Assembly (NCBI RefSeq): GCF_009857535.1
Contig: NZ_WWCS01000010.1
Location: 163,016-227,015, forward strand
Source of the DNA: Duganella margarita
GTDB lineage: Bacteria; Pseudomonadota; Gammaproteobacteria; Burkholderiales; Burkholderiaceae_D
Direction of reading: 5' to 3'
Length of the DNA stretch: 64,000 bases
The position numbers and the translations under genes were made by a program. Below, piece by piece: positions 17,602 through 26,173 of the stretch. Numbering within the stretch: the first letter of the stretch is position 1; the number at the start of each line of letters is the position of its first letter. A model generated the notes under the pieces. It was not told the DNA's origin. It worked only from the letters and a program-made list of their open reading frames with translations, and did not search any database.

Positions 17602-18686
17602 TTGGCCGCCTTTGGCAGGTCATTGCCGAGGATGGTCACTTTCTGGCCCGGCTTGAGCAGGTTGACGCCGGCCGTCACCACCGTCTGGCCCGGCTTGACG
17701 CCGCTGGCCAGCACGATATCGTTGCCGGCCACGCCACCGATGGTCACCGGCACCAGCTTGACGGCGCCCTGCTCCACCAGCCACACCGAGGTCTGCGATT
17801 TTTCATGGAACAGCGCCGTCAGCGGCACCTTGATTTGCGGCGTTGGCGTCTTGGACGCGAACTGCACCACGGCGGTCATGCCCAGCTTGGCTTCGGCCAG
17901 CGAATCGGGAATCGACACCTTGACAGTGTAGGTGCGGGTCGATGGATCGGCCACCGGCGAAATCTCGCGGATCTTGCCGGGCACGGTGTTTTTGGGATCG
18001 GCCCACAGGCGAACCTGCACGTCCGCCACGCGGCGCAGCACCTCGACCTTGTCTTCCGGCAGACCGATGACGATTTCCTTCTCACCCGATTTGGCCACGC
18101 GCACCACCGGCGTGCCGGCCGCCACCACCTGGCCGATTTCGGCGTCAACTTCCGTCACCACGCCGTCGACATCGGACACCAGCGCCGCATAGGCCGCCTG
18201 GTTGGACTGGCCGCGATACGCCGCCTGCGACGCTTCCACATTGGCTTGCGCCGCCTTGAAGGTCGAGTCTTTGGCATCCAGCACGGATTGGCTGACGAAA
18301 CTCTTGCTGACCAGCTCCTGGTAGCGCTTGAGATCGGCCTTGGCGAGGTCGCGGTTGGTTTCAGCGGCGCGTAGATTGGCCAGCGCCTGGGCTTGCGACA
18401 ACTGCAGGTCCTGCGGGTCGAGCTGCATCAGCACCTGGCCTTTTTTCACCAGCGTGCCGACGTCCACCTTGCGGTTGACGATCTTGCCCCCGACCCGAAA
18501 ACCGAGGCGCGACTCGATCCGCGCCCGCACTTCGCCGGAAAATTCGGCATTCACGTCGACGTCGCTGCTGGCCAGCAGCATGGCGCGCACCGGGCGGATG
18601 TCTTCGGTTTTCTCCTCGTGCTTTGAGCAGGCCCCAAGCAGCACCAGCGCCGAGGTGGCGACCAGCATATTCTTCAAAGTGAACAC
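17598..18686 (-). CDS. RND efflux periplasmic adaptor (membrane fusion protein), lipoprotein
   Basis: A 362-aa HlyD-type adaptor linking the RND pump to an outer-membrane channel. The lipobox LLGAC places the lipid on Cys20. The barrel-sandwich halves ('ARIESRLGFRVGGKIVNRKV' and 'YAALVSDVDGVVTEVDAEIG') flank an alpha-hairpin of about 60 residues. The beta-barrel and membrane-proximal domains follow ('PDSLAEAKLGMTAVVQF'). It heads a two-gene operon. The divergent region to hpnC contains a short palindrome, but no local TetR-type regulator gene is present. Confidence 0.9.
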   Translation of the reverse strand: MFTLKNMLVATSALVLLGACSKHEEKTEDIRPVRAMLLASSDVDVNAEFSGEVRARIESRLGFRVGGKIVNRKVDVGTLVKKGQVLMQLDPQDLQLSQAQALANLRAAETNRDLAKADLKRYQELVSKSFVSQSVLDAKDSTFKAAQANVEASQAAYRGQSNQAAYAALVSDVDGVVTEVDAEIGQVVAAGTPVVRVAKSGEKEIVIGLPEDKVEVLRRVADVQVRLWADPKNTVPGKIREISPVADPSTRTYTVKVSIPDSLAEAKLGMTAVVQFASKTPTPQIKVPLTALFHEKSQTSVWLVEQGAVKLVPVTIGGVAGNDIVLASGVKPGQTVVTAGVNLLKPGQKVTILGNDLPKAAK

Positions 18687-18750
18687 AGCGGCTTCCTTTT
18701 AATGACTATCAAGTTATTTATAAATTATAAGCCGAATAACTTCGTTTGCA

Positions 18751-18768
18751 AATGACCGAGGCGTCATT
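18751..18768. promoter_or_regulatory. Palindrome between the efflux operon and hpnC
   Basis: Dyad AATGAC-N6-GTCATT about 65 bp upstream of the adaptor start and about 85 bp upstream of hpnC. Its size and position would suit a dimeric repressor. The cognate protein cannot be named from sequence. Confidence 0.3.
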
Positions 18769-18853
18769 AATTTTGACCTTGCTCTTATTTCATGATGGCA
18801 CTACCATTACGCGCTGGAAACCATACCCCGGCAACTGCCGCTCGCCTCGCTCT

Positions 18854-19696
18854 ATGCCGGTTGATCACTACGAAAACTTCCCTGTCGCCTCGATTTTGTT
18901 GCCCAAGCGTTTGCGCCCGGCGGTGGAAGCCATCTATGCCTTCGCCCGCAGCGCCGACGATCTGGCCGACGAAGGCGATGCCGCGCCCGAAGAACGCCTG
19001 GCGGCGCTGACCTCCTACGAGGACGCGCTGGCCCGTATCGCGCAAGGCGGCACCGACCATGCGCCGATGTTCGAGCGGCTGGCGCAGGTGGTGCGAGAAT
19101 TCGAGCTGCCGCTCAAGCCGATGTACGATTTGCTGTCGGCCTTCAAGCAGGACGTGCTGGTGTCGCGCTATCAGACCTATGACGCGCTGCTGGATTACTG
19201 CGCCCGCTCGGCCAACCCGGTCGGCCTGCTGATGCTGCACCTGTACGGCGCGGCGGACGAGGAAAATGTGCGGGATTCGGATGCGATCTGCACCGCCTTA
19301 CAGTTGATCAACTTCCTGCAGGATGTGGCGATTGATCTGCACAAGGAGCGCATCTACATTCCGCTGGAGGACTTGAACCGCTATGCGATTTCGCCGGCGG
19401 CGCTGGATCATGCCAGCGCGCGTCCGCGCTGGCGCTCGCTGATGCGGTTTGAAGTGGACCGCGCGCGCCGACTGTTGCTGAGCGGCGCACCGCTGGCCTT
19501 GCGCCTGCCGGGCCGCATCGGCTTCGAGTTGCGGATGGTGGTGCAAGGCGGCCTGCGCATTCTGGACGCGATCGAGGCGGCGGAGTATGACGTGTTCCTG
19601 CACCGTCCCAAGCTGAGCAAGCGTGACTGGATGGGCATTTTATGGGCCGCGCTGCGCATGAAGAAACGCCTGAAAGGGGTGCCGCGCACCGCGTGA
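18854..19696 (+). CDS. hpnC: Hydroxysqualene synthase HpnC
   Basis: A trans-isoprenyl diphosphate synthase-fold enzyme that converts presqualene diphosphate to hydroxysqualene in the bacterial three-step squalene route. The start MPVDHYENFPVASILLP (ATG 18854) is the family start; a longer in-frame ATG at 18746 would add unrelated residues and run through the divergent promoter region. Asp-rich motifs 'DDLADEGD' and 'DVAIDLHKERIYIP' bind Mg-diphosphate. 280 aa is typical. hpnD and hpnE follow after an opposing lipoprotein gene. Confidence 0.9.
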   Translation: MPVDHYENFPVASILLPKRLRPAVEAIYAFARSADDLADEGDAAPEERLAALTSYEDALARIAQGGTDHAPMFERLAQVVREFELPLKPMYDLLSAFKQDVLVSRYQTYDALLDYCARSANPVGLLMLHLYGAADEENVRDSDAICTALQLINFLQDVAIDLHKERIYIPLEDLNRYAISPAALDHASARPRWRSLMRFEVDRARRLLLSGAPLALRLPGRIGFELRMVVQGGLRILDAIEAAEYDVFLHRPKLSKRDWMGILWAALRMKKRLKGVPRTA

Positions 19697-19738
19697 GCCC
19701 CTCTATTGGCCCCGCTGGCGAAGCGCAGCGCTGGGCTA

Positions 19739-20149
19739 TCAAACAGGAGCGAGTGTCCGGGAGGAACTGAGTTTCTGGTCGTTGCGGTCGCGCAATGACG
19801 GCACGGCGGAGGATGGCGGGGCCGACACTTTGGGGGTCGCCACCGGCACCGAAGGCCTGGACTGCTTGAGCACCAGCTCGCGCACCGACGCCGCTTCCGA
19901 TACCGACAACGCTGTCTGGCAATTCACGCCCTCGTTGGAAATCTGCCATTCCTGGTAATCCCCAGGGCTCAGCGTGCGCACTTTCTGCTCATCCAGCAAC
20001 TTGCAGCGGCCCGCCATTTCGCGCGCCTCCGCCAGATTCTGCATGTAATAAGTGGCCGTTTTCATGGGCGTCGTATCGTCCGCAGACGAGCCCTGGCACC
20101 CAGCAAGGGCTGGAATGAAGAACAAGGCTGCAACAATCTGGTGATTCAT
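19739..20149 (-). CDS. Small lipoprotein, EexN-like
   Basis: A 136-aa lipoprotein with lipobox ALAGC (Cys18) when started at MNHQIVAALF (20149); the longer upstream frame lacks a signal. The region 'TATYYMQNLAEAREMAGRC' with a later 'NCQTA' resembles EexN-type lipoproteins, which link a Tyr-Tyr motif to a Cys pair. EexN proteins were named for entry exclusion, but chromosomal copies are common and of unknown role. The C-terminal third is Pro/Ser-rich and probably disordered. It is convergent with hpnC and divergent from hpnD. Confidence 0.7.
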   Translation of the reverse strand: MNHQIVAALFFIPALAGCQGSSADDTTPMKTATYYMQNLAEAREMAGRCKLLDEQKVRTLSPGDYQEWQISNEGVNCQTALSVSEAASVRELVLKQSRPSVPVATPKVSAPPSSAVPSLRDRNDQKLSSSRTLAPV

Positions 20150-20268
20150 ACGTGAGCAACTCCGACAAAGGTAACATATTGTATCCGCAAAACGCCTGAA
20201 GTTGCAGACCACGCTGTTGCCCCTTCCTATAGAATAGCGGCTTCGAATAGCTTCTTGCTTTTTTATCC

Positions 20269-21102
20269 ATGTCTCCCGACGACTACTGCCAGCAAAAGAC
20301 CGCCCAAAGCGGCTCCAGTTTCTACTACAGCTTCCTGTTCCTGCCGCCGGAGCGTCGCCGCGCCATTACCGCCCTGTACGCGTTCTGCCGCGAAGTGGAC
20401 GACACGGTGGACGAATGCACCGACGAATCGATCGCCCGCATCAAGCTGGCCTGGTGGCGCAAGGAAATCGGCGACATGTACGCCGGCACCCAGTCGCACC
20501 CGGTCACGCAGGCGCTGGCGCCACACTTGCAGCCGTACAACCTGCAACAGGAACACTTCCAGGCCATCATCGACGGCATGGAGATGGACCTGAACCAGAC
20601 CCGCTACCTCGACTTCCCGGCGCTCAACAAATACTGCTGGCACGTGGCCAGCGTGGTCGGCATCCTGTCGGCCAGCATCTTTGGCGTGACCAACCCGCAG
20701 ACGCTCCAATTCGCCGAAAAGCTTGGCTTGGCCTTCCAGCTGACCAACATCATCCGCGACGTCGGCGAAGATGCGCGCAAAGGCCGCATCTACCTGCCGA
20801 TCAACGAGCTGCAGCAGTTCAACGTCACCGCCGCCGACATCATCAACGCCAGGCACAGCGACAAGTTTGAGAAGCTGATGGCGTTCCAGATCGCCCGCGC
20901 GCAAACCGTCTATGACGAAGCCTTCGCGCTGCTGCCGAAGGAAGACCGTCGCGCCCAGCGCCCCGGCCTGATGATGGCCGCCATCTACCGCACGCTGCTG
21001 ACCGAAGTGGAAGCCGACGGCTATCATGTGCTGCAACACCGTATTTCGCTGACGCCGCTGCGCAAGCTGTGGCTGGCATGGAAAACGTATATCCGTGGTT
21101 GA
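20269..21102 (+). CDS. hpnD: Presqualene diphosphate synthase HpnD
   Basis: Condenses two farnesyl diphosphates to presqualene diphosphate. The first Asp-rich motif is 'CREVDDTVDE' and the second 'NIIRDVGEDARKGRIYLP'. The N-terminal 'MSPDDYCQQKTAQSGSSFYY' is characteristic, and 277 aa is normal. It overlaps hpnE by 8 bp, so the pair is co-translated. The product goes to HpnC. Confidence 0.93.
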   Translation: MSPDDYCQQKTAQSGSSFYYSFLFLPPERRRAITALYAFCREVDDTVDECTDESIARIKLAWWRKEIGDMYAGTQSHPVTQALAPHLQPYNLQQEHFQAIIDGMEMDLNQTRYLDFPALNKYCWHVASVVGILSASIFGVTNPQTLQFAEKLGLAFQLTNIIRDVGEDARKGRIYLPINELQQFNVTAADIINARHSDKFEKLMAFQIARAQTVYDEAFALLPKEDRRAQRPGLMMAAIYRTLLTEVEADGYHVLQHRISLTPLRKLWLAWKTYIRG

Positions 21103-22555
21103 GCGTAACATCACCGATAACGCCGACGTCGCCGGCACGCCGGCCGACAAGCGCGGCCAGGCGGAGCCGGGCCAGCCCGCCCGCTCGGTGGCCGTCATCG
21201 GCGCCGGCTGGGCCGGCTGCGCGGCGGCCATCGAGCTGGCCCAGGCCGGCTACAGGGTCACCCTGCTGGAAGCGGCCCGCACATTGGGCGGCCGCGCCCG
21301 CCGCGTCGACACCGACCGCGCCCACCTCGACAACGGCCAGCACATCCTGCTGGGCGCCTATAGCGAAACCTTGCGCTTGATGAAGCTGGCCGGCGTCGAG
21401 CGTGACCAGGCGTTGCTGACGCTGCCGCTGCAAATGCGCTATCCGGCCGGCACCGGCGGCATGGACTTCGCCGCGCCGTCACTGCCGCTGCCCGCCCCGC
21501 TGCACCTGGCTGCCGCACTGTTCAAAGCCCAGGGACTGACGCCGCAGGACAAACTGAGCCTGGCCCGCTTCTCGACCACCGCGCGCTGGATGGGCTGGCA
21601 ACTGGACACCGATTGCAGCGTCAGCGAACTACTGGAACGCTTTGACCAGACACCGCGCCTGACCAAACTGATGTGGCGCCCGCTGTGCCTGGCCGCGCTG
21701 AACACGCCGCCGGAACGCGCCTCGGCGCAAGTCTTCCTCAACGTGCTGCGCGACAGCCTCGGCGCGCGCCGCCGCGCCTCCGACATGCTGTTGCCGCGCA
21801 CTGACCTGAGCAAGCTACTGCCGGAAGCCGCCGCCGCCTTCATCGAAGCACGTGGCGGCACGGTACGCAGCGGCGCCAAGGTGCAGGGCATCCACTCGAT
21901 CGAAGGCCGCCTGTGGCAGCTCGACATCAGCGGCGCCGCCGTCGGCGGCACCTGGAGCACCTATTTCGGCGGCGTGGTGCTGGCCACCGGCGCAGCCCAG
22001 GCCGCCGCCCTGCTGCACGATATCCCGGCACAGGACACCGCCGCCCTGTGCGGCCAATTGACCGCCTTCGAGCCGGAAGCCATCACCACCGTCTACCTGC
22101 AATACGACGCCGCCACCCGCTTGGAGCGACCGTTCTTTGCTTTGCTGGATGAGCCCTACAACCACCACTACGGCCAGTTCGTGTTCGATCGCGGCCAGCT
22201 GGACGCCAGCCAGGCCGGCCTGCTGGCGGTGGTCATCAGCGCCTCCGGCGCGGCCGCCGCCCAGCCGCAGGAATTGCTGGCGGAAGCGGTGGCGGTGCAG
22301 CTGGCGGTCGATTTCCAGCGCCCGGAACTGGGCCGGCCCGACTGGTTCAAGGTGATCACCGAAAAACGCGCCACCTACGCCTGCGCGCCCGGTCTGCGCC
22401 GTCCCGGCAACGACAGCGGCCTGCCCGGCCTGGTGCTGGCGGGCGACTACACGGCCGCCGCGCATCCAGCCCAAACCTACCCGGCCACGCTGGAAGCGGC
22501 CGTGCGCAGCGGCGTGGCCGCTGCCGCCCTGCTCAAGCGGAGCGCCGTCCAGTAG
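21095..22555 (+). CDS. hpnE: Hydroxysqualene dehydroxylase HpnE
   Basis: A FAD-dependent amine-oxidase-fold enzyme that reduces hydroxysqualene to squalene. The dinucleotide motif 'VIGAGWAGCAAAIELAQAGY' begins near residue 35 and is followed by 'LGGRARR', typical of this superfamily. The C-terminal FAD segment is 'GLVLAGDYTAAAHPAQTYPA'. The start is a GTG inside the end of hpnD; the first 30 residues look unconserved, so an internal start is possible. No squalene-hopene cyclase gene follows, so the later hopanoid steps are not in view. Confidence 0.9.
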   Translation: MVERNITDNADVAGTPADKRGQAEPGQPARSVAVIGAGWAGCAAAIELAQAGYRVTLLEAARTLGGRARRVDTDRAHLDNGQHILLGAYSETLRLMKLAGVERDQALLTLPLQMRYPAGTGGMDFAAPSLPLPAPLHLAAALFKAQGLTPQDKLSLARFSTTARWMGWQLDTDCSVSELLERFDQTPRLTKLMWRPLCLAALNTPPERASAQVFLNVLRDSLGARRRASDMLLPRTDLSKLLPEAAAAFIEARGGTVRSGAKVQGIHSIEGRLWQLDISGAAVGGTWSTYFGGVVLATGAAQAAALLHDIPAQDTAALCGQLTAFEPEAITTVYLQYDAATRLERPFFALLDEPYNHHYGQFVFDRGQLDASQAGLLAVVISASGAAAAQPQELLAEAVAVQLAVDFQRPELGRPDWFKVITEKRATYACAPGLRRPGNDSGLPGLVLAGDYTAAAHPAQTYPATLEAAVRSGVAAAALLKRSAVQ

Positions 22556-22695
22556 CCCTTTTTGGTCGCCTGTGCCGCCCTTTTTGCAGCCTGTCACATG
22601 GCGATGGCGCGTAGACGGGCCTGTGCGTACAGTCGCATCATCGGCAAAAGCCGTATATTGCGATGGATTTAGAGAATTATTGGAAAACTGACATC

Positions 22696-23490
22696 ATGAC
22701 CAAGCAGGCATACCTCGACGCGCTCAGGCAAGCGATGCAGGGTCTGCCACCGGAGACGGTGGCCAAGACCCTGGCCTACTACGAGCAACGCTTCATCGAC
22801 GGCCTGGTGGCCGGCCGCAGCGAGGCCGAGGTCTATCAGGAACTGGACGAGCCACGCAAGATCGCCATGACCTTGCGCGCCAACGCGCACCTGAGCGAAT
22901 TCGGCCAGCACAAAACCCCGTTCAACCTGGCGCGGGCGATGGTGTCGTTTGTCGGCCTGTCGATCTTCAACCTGTTCATGGTGATTCCGGCGCTGGTGTA
23001 CGCCAGCCTGCTGGGGGCGATTTACGTGTCGGCGTTTGCGTTCTACATCGGCGGCGTGGCGCTGACCGCCAGCGGCCTGTCGGGCCAGAATGAACTGGCG
23101 CTGGAAGGCCCGCTGCGCCACCTGATGGAATTCACCAATTCCCGCTTCGACACGCCGCAAGAGGAAGAAGACGCCCAGGGCTGGCGGGTGTCGATCGACC
23201 GCATGGGCGTGCAGCTCAACAAGGACGAAGTGGAGGCCGCGCCGACCGACGAGGAAGGCCTGAGCCGCAGCGGCCGCCTGTTGAACCGCGCCGAAGCGGT
23301 GGCGACCGGCGACGTGCGCATCACCACCGATTTCGACAGCGGCGCCCGCACCACGCAATCGCTGATGGGACTCGGGCTGGTGCTGGGCGGGATCGGCCTG
23401 TGCCTGATCAGCATCGTGCTCACGCGCTACACGGTAATCGGCCTGAAACGCTATGCGGCGATGAATATGTCGCTGCTGCGCGGCCGTTGA
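22696..23490 (+). CDS. DUF1700-family membrane protein
   Basis: A 264-aa protein whose N-terminus 'MTKQAYLDALRQAMQGLPPE' matches the DUF1700 (HAAS-type) helical domain. The 'YYEQRFIDGLVAGRSEAEVYQELDEPRKIA' stretch is diagnostic of that group. Two hydrophobic spans lie in the middle (~95-135), and a C-terminal transmembrane helix lies near 230-250. The start at 22696 is used because GGAAAAC precedes it and the first 11 codons of the longer frame are not conserved. DUF1700 genes usually travel with a PadR regulator and a DUF4097/DUF2807 gene; the latter follows here, but no PadR gene does. Confidence 0.82.
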   Translation: MTKQAYLDALRQAMQGLPPETVAKTLAYYEQRFIDGLVAGRSEAEVYQELDEPRKIAMTLRANAHLSEFGQHKTPFNLARAMVSFVGLSIFNLFMVIPALVYASLLGAIYVSAFAFYIGGVALTASGLSGQNELALEGPLRHLMEFTNSRFDTPQEEEDAQGWRVSIDRMGVQLNKDEVEAAPTDEEGLSRSGRLLNRAEAVATGDVRITTDFDSGARTTQSLMGLGLVLGGIGLCLISIVLTRYTVIGLKRYAAMNMSLLRGR

Positions 23491-23500
23491 GGAGAACGAG

Positions 23501-24307
23501 ATGCGAGCATTAATGAAAATCGGCGTCAGCCTGCTGTTACTGGCCTTTGTGCTGATCGGCGTCAGTTACAGCATGCTGAAGGCCTACGGCAGCAGCAGCC
23601 CGACCAGCACCGCCGGCCGCTCCCTTGGCGGCGAGACGCGCAAGATCGACGCCATGGCCACTTCGGTGGAGCTGAGCGGCCCGATCGACCTGATTCTGAC
23701 ACAAGGCCAGAACGCCTCGCTGAAGGTGCGCGGCGAGCAGCGCTCGCTGGCCAACATCGAGACCGTTCAAGATGGCCGCGACCTGCACATCGGCACCAAG
23801 GGCATGCTGCTCAATCCGCGCCACCGCTTGCAGGTGGAGCTGGTGCTGCCGTCGCTGGAAGAACTGATGGTCAGCAGCAGCGGCGACACCAAAGTATCCG
23901 GCTTTAACGGCGAGCGGCTGGAATTGCAGCTGCACGGTTCGGGCAACGTGACCTTCAACGGCCGCTATCGCTCGCTGGCGGCCGGCGCGCATGGCAGCGG
24001 CAATCTGAATCTGAATGCGGGCAGCTCCGAGAATGTGGAGCTGGAGATGGTCGGCTCGGGCCAGATCACCGCCTCCGGCAGCTGCAAGACGCTGGACGCG
24101 CAACTGACCGGCTCCGGCGACCTGGATGCGCGCCATCTGGCGGCCGACAAGGTCACGGTGAATCTGAAAGGTTCGGGCACCAGCCACGTCTTCGCCAAGC
24201 AGTCGGCCGATTTGACGCTGCGCGGCAGCGGCGACATCCGCGTGCTGGGCAATCCCGACCAGCGCAACGTCAGCCGCAGCGGTTCGGGCGACGTTAGCTG
24301 GGAGTGA
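23501..24307 (+). CDS. Head GIN domain (DUF2807) exported protein
   Basis: A 268-aa exported protein with an N-terminal hydrophobic signal/anchor (about 7-25). The rest is a right-handed beta-helix built on repeats of 'G(S/D)xG(N/D)' such as 'LHGSGNVTF', 'HGSGNLNL', 'VGSGQITASG' and 'TGSGDLDA', the pattern of the DUF2807 putative auto-transporter adhesin head. It starts 10 bp after the DUF1700 gene with GGAGAACGAG before the ATG, so the two form an operon. Molecular function is unknown. Confidence 0.85.
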   Translation: MRALMKIGVSLLLLAFVLIGVSYSMLKAYGSSSPTSTAGRSLGGETRKIDAMATSVELSGPIDLILTQGQNASLKVRGEQRSLANIETVQDGRDLHIGTKGMLLNPRHRLQVELVLPSLEELMVSSSGDTKVSGFNGERLELQLHGSGNVTFNGRYRSLAAGAHGSGNLNLNAGSSENVELEMVGSGQITASGSCKTLDAQLTGSGDLDARHLAADKVTVNLKGSGTSHVFAKQSADLTLRGSGDIRVLGNPDQRNVSRSGSGDVSWE

Positions 24308-24382
24308 GCGCAGCGGCGCCGCCGTAGAGCCGCGCCACGCGCAGGCTGCAGCGCCTGTCCCGCCACGACGCTACATGTGAGG

Positions 24383-25639
24383 CTAGTTCGCCGCGCGCCA
24401 GGCCAGCGCATCGCGCGCTGCGGCCACGCCGCCGGCAAAGCAGGCGGTAAGCAAATAGCCGCCGGTCGGCGCCTCCCAGTCAATCATCTCGCCGGCCACG
24501 AACACGCCCGGCAGGGCCTTTAGCATGGTGCCCTGCAACGCATCCCAGCGCACCCCGCCGGCGGTGCTGATCGCCTCATCGATGGGGCGCGGCCGCAGCA
24601 GCCGCACCGGCAAACGCTTGATCGCCGCCGCCAGTTGCACCTCGTCGCTGAACTGCTCCTTGCTCAGACACTCCCGCAGCAGCCCGGCCTTGACGCCCTT
24701 GATGCCCAAACGGCTTTGCAGATGGCTGGCCATCGAGCGCGCGCCGCGCGGACGCGACACTGCGTCCAGCACGCGCTGCGGCGCCCAATCCGGCATCAGG
24801 TCCAGCCAGATCGTCGTGTAGCCCTCGGCCGCGATCTGATCGCGCAACGGCGCCGACAGCGCATAAATCAGACTGCCTTCCACGCCGCCCTGCGTCACCA
24901 CAAACTGCCCCTGGCGGCGCATTTCCTGGCCCTGCGCATCGCGCGCGATCACCGCCACCGTCATCAACGGCTCGCCGGCGTGACGGCTGCTGAAATGCTC
25001 ACTCCACGCCACATCGAAGCCGCAATTGGCCGGCGCCAGCGGCGCCACCGCAACGCCGCGCGACGCCAGCCATGGCAGCCACGCGCCATCCGAACCAAGC
25101 CGCGCCCAGCTGCCTCCACCGAGGGCCAGCACTACTGCGTCCGGCTTCACCAGCACCTCGCGCGCGCCGGCCACGCCCGCGTCGTCAGGCGCCGCAAAGC
25201 GCAGCGCATCATCCTGCCAACCCAGCCAGCGATGCCGCATGTGGAAGCGTATGCCGCTGTCGCGCAACTGATGCAACCAGGCGCGCAGCAACGGCGCCGC
25301 CTTCATATCGGTCGGGAACACGCGGCCCGAGGTGCCGACAAACGTCTCCAGCCCCAGGCCCTGGACGAAGTTGCGCACATCCTGCGGGCCAAAGGCGTCC
25401 AGCATCGGCCGCAATCCCTGCACGCTGGCGCCGTAACGCGTAACGAAATCCGCATACGGCTCGGCGTGCGTGATGTTCATGCCGCTGCGCCCCGCCAGCA
25501 AAAACTTGCGGCCGACCGAAGCCATGGCATCATAAACGTCCACCTGCGCCCCGCCCTGCGCCAGCGTTTGCGCGGCCATCAGCCCGGCGGGGCCGCCGCC
25601 GATGACGGCGACGCGAAAAGATGTCAAACTAGGCTGCAT
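24383..25639 (-). CDS. TIGR03862-type FAD flavoprotein (HI0933/BaiN-like)
   Basis: A 418-aa flavoprotein of the HI0933/YhiN superfamily. The FAD motif 'VIGGGPAGLMAAQTLAQGGA' lies at the N-terminus, followed by 'GRKFLLAGRSGMNITH', the block shared by this group. The C-terminal FAD contact is 'GVFVAGEMIDWEAPTGGYLL'. The C-terminal 'RLLRPRPIDEAISTAGGVRWDAL' is typical of the TIGR03862 subgroup. Related members reduce bile-acid intermediates or are uncharacterised, so no substrate is assigned. Monocistronic. Confidence 0.83.
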   Translation of the reverse strand: MQPSLTSFRVAVIGGGPAGLMAAQTLAQGGAQVDVYDAMASVGRKFLLAGRSGMNITHAEPYADFVTRYGASVQGLRPMLDAFGPQDVRNFVQGLGLETFVGTSGRVFPTDMKAAPLLRAWLHQLRDSGIRFHMRHRWLGWQDDALRFAAPDDAGVAGAREVLVKPDAVVLALGGGSWARLGSDGAWLPWLASRGVAVAPLAPANCGFDVAWSEHFSSRHAGEPLMTVAVIARDAQGQEMRRQGQFVVTQGGVEGSLIYALSAPLRDQIAAEGYTTIWLDLMPDWAPQRVLDAVSRPRGARSMASHLQSRLGIKGVKAGLLRECLSKEQFSDEVQLAAAIKRLPVRLLRPRPIDEAISTAGGVRWDALQGTMLKALPGVFVAGEMIDWEAPTGGYLLTACFAGGVAAARDALAWRAAN

Positions 25640-25671
25640 GCATTCGGTCCGATAAAAACAAGGGAGATAAT

Positions 25672-25914
25672 ATGGGTGCGCTATTCTGGATAAAACGCTT
25701 TTTGCTGGCGGCGGTGCCGCTGGCCGCGCTGCTGGCCGCCGTCGAATGGTTCAAGGGCTCGACCGCCAGGGAAGACTATCTGAGCGCCGGCGCATGGGCC
25801 TTGATCGCGGCCGCCATCTTCACGTATTCCGCCTGGCGGCGCCATCGCCACGCCAGGGCCTGCGGCATGTGCGACGACCTGGCCGCCGCGCGCAAGGCCA
25901 AAAAGACCACCTAG
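25672..25914 (+). CDS. Small two-helix membrane protein, hypothetical
   Basis: An 80-aa protein with two hydrophobic segments (about 7-24 and 39-54) and a basic cytoplasmic tail carrying CGMC and 'AARKAKKTT'. AGGGAGATAAT precedes the ATG, good evidence for translation. I recognise no family. Its stop shares CTAG with the convergent moaD stop, and it occupies the place where moaE might be expected. Confidence 0.65.
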   Translation: MGALFWIKRFLLAAVPLAALLAAVEWFKGSTAREDYLSAGAWALIAAAIFTYSAWRRHRHARACGMCDDLAAARKAKKTT

Positions 25915-26165
25915 CCGCCGGTCACCGGCGGGAAGAACGCCACTTCGGCGCCATCGGCAAGCGCCGTATCGGCGTCGCACATCACCTGATTGCAGGCCAT
26001 GCGCAGCGCCGGATGGCTCAAGGCCTGCTGCCACTGTTCACCACGCGCCGCCAGATATTCGCGCAGCGCGCCCACCGTGCCGAGACCAGCCGGCAGCGCC
26101 ATCGACTCAGACGATGCTCCCACTGCCTCGCGCACGCTGGCAAAAAATTTTACGGTAATAACCAT
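25911..26165 (-). CDS. moaD: Molybdopterin synthase sulfur carrier subunit MoaD
   Basis: An 84-aa ubiquitin-like protein whose C-terminal Gly-Gly ('FFPPVTGG') is adenylated and thiocarboxylated to donate sulfur for molybdopterin. The beta-grasp start 'MVITVKFFASVREAVG' is typical. It follows moeA by 8 bp on the minus strand. No moaE, the other synthase subunit, follows it. Confidence 0.93.
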   Translation of the reverse strand: MVITVKFFASVREAVGASSESMALPAGLGTVGALREYLAARGEQWQQALSHPALRMACNQVMCDADTALADGAEVAFFPPVTGG

Positions 26166-26173
26166 CTTTACAA

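Noticed and set aside
14500..18686. Complete tripartite efflux system
   Set aside because: Only the adaptor and RND pump are present. No outer-membrane channel gene lies on either side.
18854..22555. Carotenoid biosynthesis (CrtB/CrtI) instead of squalene
   Set aside because: The order HpnC-HpnD-HpnE and the hallmark sequences fit squalene synthesis; no lycopene or phytoene desaturase partner is present.
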